From Herbaspirillum chlorophenolicum (GTDB taxonomy: Bacteria > Pseudomonadota > Gammaproteobacteria > Burkholderiales > Burkholderiaceae_D): a stretch of 64,000 nucleotides of DNA. Both the position numbers and the translations under genes were made by a program. Below are positions 57,409-64,000 of this stretch, one piece after another. The DNA is taken from NCBI RefSeq assembly GCF_001189955.1, contig NZ_LFLT01000016.1:1-64000 (forward strand). The letters are read 5' to 3'. Below the pieces are notes generated by a model, which saw nothing but the letters and a program-made list of their open reading frames with translations, had not been told where the DNA came from and made no database searches. Positions within the stretch are counted from its first letter, which is position 1. Every line of letters starts with the position of its first letter.

Positions 57409-58560
57409 TTATTTGCCGAGGACGACGCGGCCATTCTTGACCTCGCCCATGACCACGGCGCCGGGCTTGATGGCTTCGTGATCGTCGTGGGTGAATGGCT
57501 TGTCATAGGTGGTGACCACGCCTTCAACCTTGGTGTTCAGGTTTTCCAACGCGGCGCGGACTTTCTCGCCATCGGTGCTGTTGGCTTGCTTGATGGCGGC
57601 AGCCAGCAGCAGGATGGAGTCGTAACCTTGGGCAGCCGAAACAGCCGAAGGCATGCGGTCAACCTTGTAGGCCTTTTGGTAAGCCTCGATGAAGGCCTTG
57701 CGCTTGGGGGTGTTGCCGTCCTGGATGAAGGTCTGCGGCATGCGTGCGCCGTTGCCGTTCTTGCCGGAGTTGTCGATGAAGTTACCCATCGACAGCGGCC
57801 AGCTGCCGATGATAGGCACGTGCCAGTTCAGCTTTTCCATGCCGTTGGCGATCTGCGCCAGTTCCGGGCCGATGCCGTAGGTCAGCACGACTTGTGCGCC
57901 GCCCTGCTTCGACTTCAGCAGTTGCGCAGTCATGTCGACGTCCTTGATGTTGTACTTCTCAACGGCAACCGGGGTGACCTTCTTGGAAGCCAGCACCTTT
58001 TCCAGGTCTTCACGGCCGAGCTGGCCGTAGTTGGTGGAGTCGGCCAGGATCGCGACCTTGGTGTACTTCTGCTTGTCGACCGCTTCATCGGCGATCATCT
58101 TGGCCTGGATCTGGTCGGAGGCCGAGGTGCGGAAGACGTAGTTGTCCTTGTCCTTCTCGAACTGCTTGGTGATCACGCTGCCGGTGGCGACGTTGTTGAT
58201 GACGGGGATCTTGGCTTCCTGATAGAAGCGCTGCGATGCCAGCGCCACACCGGTGTTGATGAAACCGACGGTGGCAACCACCTTTTCCTTGTTGATCAGT
58301 TCCTGCGCGATCTGTACGCCGCGTTCGTTCTTGGCTTCATCGTCGCGCTCGATCAGTTGCACCTGGCGTCCCAGCAGGCCGCCTTGGGCATTGATTTCAG
58401 CCACGGCCAGCTTGACGCCGTCACGCATGGAAGCGCCCATGGGGGCGGAACCACCGGTGTACGGACCGGATACACCGATCTTGATGGGGTCGGCTGCCTG
58501 CGACGACATCGCAAACGTCATCAATGCGGCAGCTACCAAGGCTTGGGTCTTGTATGTCAT
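57409..58560 (-). CDS. livK: LivK-type branched-chain amino acid binding protein
   Basis: 383 residues. Signal peptide about 1-22 (ALVAAALMTFAMSSQA, cut before ADPIKIG). Type I periplasmic binding fold with IGVSGPYTGGSAPMG near 27 and VKLAVAEINAQGGLLGRQV near 50, typical of LivK. Exact ligand (leucine, isoleucine, valine or another small amino acid) cannot be read. The start has GGAGGAAG. It is the first gene of livK-livH-livMG-livF, with a hairpin after it. Confidence 0.93.
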   Translation of the reverse strand: MTYKTQALVAAALMTFAMSSQAADPIKIGVSGPYTGGSAPMGASMRDGVKLAVAEINAQGGLLGRQVQLIERDDEAKNERGVQIAQELINKEKVVATVGFINTGVALASQRFYQEAKIPVINNVATGSVITKQFEKDKDNYVFRTSASDQIQAKMIADEAVDKQKYTKVAILADSTNYGQLGREDLEKVLASKKVTPVAVEKYNIKDVDMTAQLLKSKQGGAQVVLTYGIGPELAQIANGMEKLNWHVPIIGSWPLSMGNFIDNSGKNGNGARMPQTFIQDGNTPKRKAFIEAYQKAYKVDRMPSAVSAAQGYDSILLLAAAIKQANSTDGEKVRAALENLNTKVEGVVTTYDKPFTHDDHEAIKPGAVVMGEVKNGRVVLGK

Positions 58561-58691
58561 GTCTTCCTCCAGGAATTTAATTGTCGGCTAGCACATCTTT
58601 TGGCGGCTAAGCTCTTGTCACTCCTTCCGCTCTTGTGGCGGTTCTCGCAGAAGTGTCGGGCCGATTCTGTCGTAGTTTCCTTTCTCGAAAC

Positions 58692-59135
58692 TTACAACCC
58701 TGTCAGGAGCTGTCGCAACGAGTCAGGAAGCGCCGTTGATTTTTCTTTTTCGAAATCGACCCAAACTATTTTTGCAGCGCCATCAGCATAAATGATCTCA
58801 GGCTTGCTAGCGTCACGGATGATATACGTAGTTTCCACACTCGTGCGCCCCATCTGGCCCACACCCATCTCCACCGTGATGCTGGCCGGATACTTCATCT
58901 GGCGCCGGAAGTTGCAGTGCGCATTGACGATGACCGGCCCCTGGCCAGCAACTGCCATGGTCCCGCAGACCTCATCCAGCCACTCGATGCGGCATTGCTC
59001 CATGAAGCGGAAATAGATGGTGTTGTTGACGTGGCCGAGGGCATCCATGTCGCCCCAGCGGATGTCCTGCTTCGAGATGTGCAGCAGTTTTCCTGCTTCC
59101 GGTCTTGCGGTGGCGGCGTTTGCGTGGCTGGTCAT
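58692..59135 (-). CDS. Acyl-CoA thioesterase, 4HBT hot-dog family (YbgC/FadM-like)
   Basis: 147 residues. Hot-dog fold with the 4-hydroxybenzoyl-CoA thioesterase motif IRWGDMDALGHVNNTIYFRF (about 25-44), where the Asp before LGHVNN is catalytic. The start may be at Met1 or a little later. It hydrolyses acyl-CoA; chain preference cannot be told. It lies 131 bases upstream of livK in the same direction and divergent from ETF-QO, with which it may share fatty acid metabolism. Confidence 0.9.
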   Translation of the reverse strand: MTSHANAATARPEAGKLLHISKQDIRWGDMDALGHVNNTIYFRFMEQCRIEWLDEVCGTMAVAGQGPVIVNAHCNFRRQMKYPASITVEMGVGQMGRTSVETTYIIRDASKPEIIYADGAAKIVWVDFEKEKSTALPDSLRQLLTGL

Positions 59136-59525
59136 GCATGGTCCTTTCTATTGTTCAATTCATCGATCAGTGAAATTTTTTTCATCCCGGCGACACCGGA
59201 TGCGGCGCAATGTTTCCTGACGGCATCAACAAAAACCATCTTACGGATCACTAACAACGCCGCCGTTTCGCGCACGGGCGGCATTGCATAACATTCTGTT
59301 ATCAACTCACGCCATATCTGTATGAGTGACGGATACAAAATCCAATAAAATACGCGGCATTGCCGAAAAACACACCCGGCGCAGCTTACGAATCTGCCGC
59401 CGACGCGAAAAATTTCATTCGCGGGACGCATAAAAACTCGGTTGCCCACTAGCGTTCCGGCGAAAAATACTGAACAATAGCACGATCGTTCGAAAATATG
59501 CGGTTCATATAATTACGGGACACCC
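59136..59525. other. Divergent promoter region thioesterase/ETF-QO, no gene supported
   Basis: 390 bases, AT-richer than the surrounding genes from about 59240 to 59525. It should contain promoters for both divergent genes; AATAAAAT (59344-59351) is a candidate -10 region but is not certain. A 105-codon minus-strand ORF across it (59132-59449) has no protein character and is not called. Confidence 0.45.
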
Positions 59526-61202
<1,677 letters not shown>

Positions 61203-61222
61203 GTACCCTCCTCCAGATGGAC

Positions 61223-61250
61223 AAAAGCCGCATCTCTGATGCGGCTTTTT
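61223..61250 (+). terminator. Strong Rho-independent terminator after ETF-QO
   Basis: 12-bp stem AAAAGCCGCATC/GATGCGGCTTTT with loop TCT and a T end, 20 bases after the stop. It may also act for the convergent NUDIX gene, whose stop is at 61285. Confidence 0.92.
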
Positions 61251-61284
61251 CATTGGCGGTCACGAACGATGCTTCATCACCCCA

Positions 61285-61863
61285 TCATGCAGCAGGAGAC
61301 GAAGACGCCGATGGCGTCCATTGGCCGTTGACGATCTTCTCCAGCCAGAAAGTGCCGATCACGGTTTTGACGTCGGTGATCCGGCCGGTGCGCACCTGCT
61401 CGATCAGCTCAGACAAGGGTGCTTTGTAGATATCGAGGAACTCGCCCTCGTCCAGTTTGCGCTCCCCTTCCTGCAAGCCGCGCGCGACATACAGTTCGAG
61501 CCGCTCATCGGCATAGGCGATGGCATTGTGGATGGTACAGATGTGCTGCCAGTCGGTGGCGGTGTAGCCGGTCTCTTCCAGCAGCTCGCGCTTGGCGCAT
61601 GCGAGTTCGTCTTCGCCCGGATCGATCTTCCCTGCCGGGAACTCAATGAACACGCGGCCCAGTGGATAACGGAACTGGCGTTCCATGAGCACGGTGCCGT
61701 CGTCGAACAAGGGCAACACGGTGACTGCACCGGGATGCTTGATGTATTCACGCACGGCTTCCTTGCCATCGGGAAGGGTCACCGTATCGCGCTGGACTTT
61801 CAGGAAATCGCCGTCATAGACCTGCTGGCTGTCTTTTTGCGTTTCTCTCAGATGTGCATCCAT
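61285..61863 (-). CDS. nudF: ADP-ribose pyrophosphatase, NUDIX family
   Basis: 192 residues. The Nudix box is complete: Gly78-KIDPG-Glu84, then REL with Arg92-Glu93, and EETG ending at Gly99 (GX5EX7REUXEEXGU). Upstream IKHPGAVTVLPLFDDGTVLMERQFRY is the ADP-ribose pyrophosphatase type; downstream is the typical IHNAIAYADERLELYVA. It splits ADP-ribose to AMP and ribose 5-phosphate. It follows the DUF2818 gene in the same direction after 156 bases, a common betaproteobacterial neighbour of the nuo operon. Confidence 0.92.
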   Translation of the reverse strand: MDAHLRETQKDSQQVYDGDFLKVQRDTVTLPDGKEAVREYIKHPGAVTVLPLFDDGTVLMERQFRYPLGRVFIEFPAGKIDPGEDELACAKRELLEETGYTATDWQHICTIHNAIAYADERLELYVARGLQEGERKLDEGEFLDIYKAPLSELIEQVRTGRITDVKTVIGTFWLEKIVNGQWTPSASSSPAA

Positions 61864-62019
61864 ATTGGGCTCGCAAAATCGAAGGTAGATGGGAAATGGC
61901 GCGACTCTTTCCGGCCCGTGGCGGCCGGAGGAATCGGAGGACGGAATGCTGCTGCCAGATCGCTTGTGCTGCGGTACCAGCGCGGCGACCGTCGGAACGG
62001 ATGGCCGCGCATGCCTGGA

Positions 62020-62334
62020 TCAGCCGTGCTTCTTGCGCAGGTAGCGCAGCACGTAGCCGGGATAAGCAAGCACCAGAAACAGACAACCGGTGATTGCATA
62101 AAATTCCCAGCCTTGGGAGAAGATGTTACCAATGCCGGCTTCGAGGAAATGCGCCACCAGCCCGACAACGAAGTAGAGAACCAGCAACTCGATCAGGCGA
62201 ACCCATAGCGGCTTGATATAGGCAGCATCCTTCTTGAGCGGCACCAGCGCGAAAAGCTGCTGGTTGAAGAAAGGCAAATTGGCCGCAAGCGCGGCCAAGA
62301 GGATGACAATCCAGCTGAACAGGGAAACGTTCAC
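62020..62334 (-). CDS. DUF2818 membrane protein
   Basis: 104 residues with three membrane helices (about 7-25, 45-65, 78-97). The start SLFSWIVILLAALAANLPFFN and the end YPGYVLRYLRKKHG match DUF2818, found right after nuoN in betaproteobacteria. It is 13 bases after the nuoN stop and so part of the complex I transcript. Its role is unknown; assembly or stability of the complex is a guess. Confidence 0.9.
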   Translation of the reverse strand: MNVSLFSWIVILLAALAANLPFFNQQLFALVPLKKDAAYIKPLWVRLIELLVLYFVVGLVAHFLEAGIGNIFSQGWEFYAITGCLFLVLAYPGYVLRYLRKKHG

Positions 62335-62347
62335 TGTTTCCCCGCGC

Positions 62348-63856
62348 TTATGCCACTACCTTGCTGAGAAAGGTAGCCAATGTCGTCACGATGGCATTGG
62401 TGCAGGCATCCATCAGGTGGCCAGGCCACAGGCCGATTGCCAGTGCCGCGATACCGTTGAGGCTCAGCACCAGGCGCATGTCGGGAGTGGCGACGATCTT
62501 GGTGTTGTCGACCGGATCGTCAAAGTACATGACCTTGACCACGCGGATGTAGTAGAACGCGCCAACCAGCGAGAACAGCACGGCCAGCACGGCCAGCCAG
62601 ATCTGGCCGGTACCCAGCACAGCCTGCAGCACCGACAGCTTGGCATAGAAGCCGACCAGCGGCGGAATGCCTGCCAGCGAGAACATCAGGATCATCATGA
62701 CCGCAGCGAACCACGGGCTGCGCTGGTTCAGGCCCTTGAAGTCTTCGATCTTGTCGGCTTCGAAGCCGGCGCGCGAGAGCAGGATGATGACGCCGAAGGT
62801 GCCCAGCGTGGTGATCACATAGGTGACCGCGTAGAACATCGAGGAGCTGTAGGCGTTGACGGCCGAGAACAGGTTGCCATCCACCACGCCCGACATCATG
62901 CCCAGCAGCATGAAGCCCATGTGCGAGATGGTCGAATAGGCCAGCATGCGCTTGATGTTGCTTTGCGCGATCGCAGTGACGTTGCCCAGGATGATCGACA
63001 GTACGGCCATGACCATCAGCATCTGCTGCCAGTCCACCGCCAGCGGCAGCATGCCTTCGACCAGCAGGCGGAAAGTAATCGCGAAAGTAGCCAGCTTCGG
63101 TGCAGCGCCCAGCAGCAGCGTCACCGGGGTCGGCGAACCTTGATAGACGTCCGGCACCCACATGTGGAACGGCACGGTACCCAGCTTGAAGGCCAGGCCG
63201 GCCACCAGGAACACGATGCCGAACACCAGCACGGTGCGGTCGACCGTACCCGAGACGATGGCGCGGAACACTTCATTCAATTCCAGCGAACCGCCGGTGG
63301 CGCCGTACAGCATCGACATGCCATACAGGAGGAAGCCCGACGCCAGTGCGCCCAGGATGAAATACTTCATGCCAGCTTCAGTCGAAGCGGCGTTGTCGCG
63401 GCGCAGGGCGACCAGCGCATACAGCGACAGCGACATCAGTTCCAGGCCCAGGTAGATGGACAGGAAGCTGTTGCCGGAAATCATGATCATCTGACCCAGC
63501 AGGGCAAACAGCGCCAGGGCGTAGTATTCGCCGCCCAGGTGGCCGCCGGTGATGCCGCGCTCGGTATTGTATTGGCGCGAGTAGACCAGGGTAACGCCGA
63601 CGCCCAGGTAGGTGAACAGCTTCAGCAGGTTCGACAGCGGATCCGAGACGAACATGTTGTTGAAGGTGTAGACCGTCGCACCGCCGTTAAGGTCGCCGAT
63701 GGTCAGCACCGCGCAAACCACCAGCACTGCCAGCGACAGCAAGTAGGTGACGATGCGCTTGGCTTCCGGCAGGAACATATCGATCAGCAGGATCACCGAA
63801 GTGGCGATCAGCAGAAATATTTCCGGATAGACAGGGATCAGATTAATGTTGTTCAT
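62348..63856 (-). CDS. nuoN: NuoN, NADH-quinone oxidoreductase subunit N
   Basis: 502 residues, about 14 membrane helices; a proton-pumping subunit related to NuoL and NuoM. Signatures: [18 protein letters not shown] (about 140-157) with the conserved glutamate, [20 protein letters not shown] with its Lys, and [12 protein letters not shown]. Start ATG at 63856. It is normally the last subunit gene of the nuo operon; nuoM would be upstream (to the right) but is outside the window. Confidence 0.96.
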   Translation of the reverse strand: MNNINLIPVYPEIFLLIATSVILLIDMFLPEAKRIVTYLLSLAVLVVCAVLTIGDLNGGATVYTFNNMFVSDPLSNLLKLFTYLGVGVTLVYSRQYNTERGITGGHLGGEYYALALFALLGQMIMISGNSFLSIYLGLELMSLSLYALVALRRDNAASTEAGMKYFILGALASGFLLYGMSMLYGATGGSLELNEVFRAIVSGTVDRTVLVFGIVFLVAGLAFKLGTVPFHMWVPDVYQGSPTPVTLLLGAAPKLATFAITFRLLVEGMLPLAVDWQQMLMVMAVLSIILGNVTAIAQSNIKRMLAYSTISHMGFMLLGMMSGVVDGNLFSAVNAYSSSMFYAVTYVITTLGTFGVIILLSRAGFEADKIEDFKGLNQRSPWFAAVMMILMFSLAGIPPLVGFYAKLSVLQAVLGTGQIWLAVLAVLFSLVGAFYYIRVVKVMYFDDPVDNTKIVATPDMRLVLSLNGIAALAIGLWPGHLMDACTNAIVTTLATFLSKVVA

Positions 63857-64000
63857 TTAGTTACCGCTTGTGTTCGTCCGCTCGTTTCGTCGGCGTATCG
63901 GTCCGCTAGTTACGGTGCTGTCCTCGCCTGTCGCCGTTGGCTTCCTTCGAGGCTCCTGCTCACCGTGAAACGCAGCCGGACTGTCGCTTCGCTTGGCCGG
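63857..64000. other. Intergenic sequence upstream of nuoN to the window edge
   Basis: 144 bases. On the minus strand only a 47-codon open stretch reading into the edge is found, without similarity to the NuoM C-terminus. I see no supported gene; the nuoM stop should lie just beyond the edge. Confidence 0.5.

Noticed and set aside
59132-59449. 105-codon minus-strand ORF upstream of the thioesterase
   Set aside because: Lies in the AT-rich divergent promoter region and overlaps the thioesterase start; composition not protein-like.
63857-64000. Possible C-terminal end of nuoM at the right edge
   Set aside because: The only open minus-strand frame is Arg/Ser/Pro-rich and has no membrane helix; nuoM must end further out.

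Overview
The window is a 64 kb GC-rich chromosomal segment of a betaproteobacterium. It most resembles Oxalobacteraceae of the Herbaspirillum type, judged from gene content and protein sequence and not from a database search. Supporting signs are a polyhydroxybutyrate (PHB) locus ordered phaC-phaB-phaR, nuoN followed by a DUF2818 gene, the ispD-ispF pair next to mfd, a complete wsp chemosensory operon, and a branched-chain amino acid (liv) transport operon. No rRNA, tRNA, CRISPR array, prophage or insertion sequence was recognised. Nearly all of the sequence is tightly packed chromosomal genes.

Layout. 1-5.5 kb: rimO 5' end, phaR, phaB, phaC, a small membrane protein, and a TauE/SafE exporter with a small coupled ORF. 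5.6-15.4 kb: a LysR regulator, pgeF, rluD, bamD, yaaA, a chemoreceptor, a winged-helix/PIN pair, a methionine-type aminotransferase and a glutathione transferase. 15.5-26.6 kb: c-di-GMP signalling, made up of a GAF/PAS/GGDEF diguanylate cyclase, a MaoC-type hydratase and the whole wspABCDEFR operon, mostly joined by 4-base overlaps. 26.9-33.6 kb: housekeeping genes (DUF4870, serB, mfd, ispD, ispF, a cold-shock gene with a long leader). 33.7-40.4 kb: a seven-gene operon encoding pirin, a YcaC-like hydrolase, XapX, an amidohydrolase with a Cys/His-rich tail, DoxX, a DUF1275 protein and a TMEM175-like channel, with a divergent LysR regulator. 40.6-43.3 kb: malate synthase A with a divergent LysR regulator. 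43.3-46.4 kb: a beta-lactamase-like serine hydrolase and a second chemoreceptor.

46.6-52.4 kb carries a MocR-type regulator divergent from a class II HMG-CoA reductase, followed by an orphan solute-binding protein and an MFS transporter. A clear inverted repeat lies in the shared promoter. This looks like a mevalonate or related isoprenoid-acid utilisation locus and is the most unusual metabolic feature here. 52.5-59.1 kb: an alpha/beta hydrolase, the liv operon (livK, livH, a livM-livG fusion, livF) and a thioesterase. 59.5-64 kb: ETF-ubiquinone oxidoreductase, an ADP-ribose pyrophosphatase, DUF2818 and nuoN, the last genes of the complex I operon.

Possible connections (inference): PHB synthesis, an R-hydratase-like hot-dog protein, ETF-QO, the glyoxylate-shunt enzyme AceB and HMG-CoA reductase all work around acetyl-CoA and acyl-CoA. 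The Wsp system, one extra diguanylate cyclase and two chemoreceptors give the segment a surface-sensing and motility theme. Simple hairpin terminators separate most transcription units and fit the proposed operon borders.
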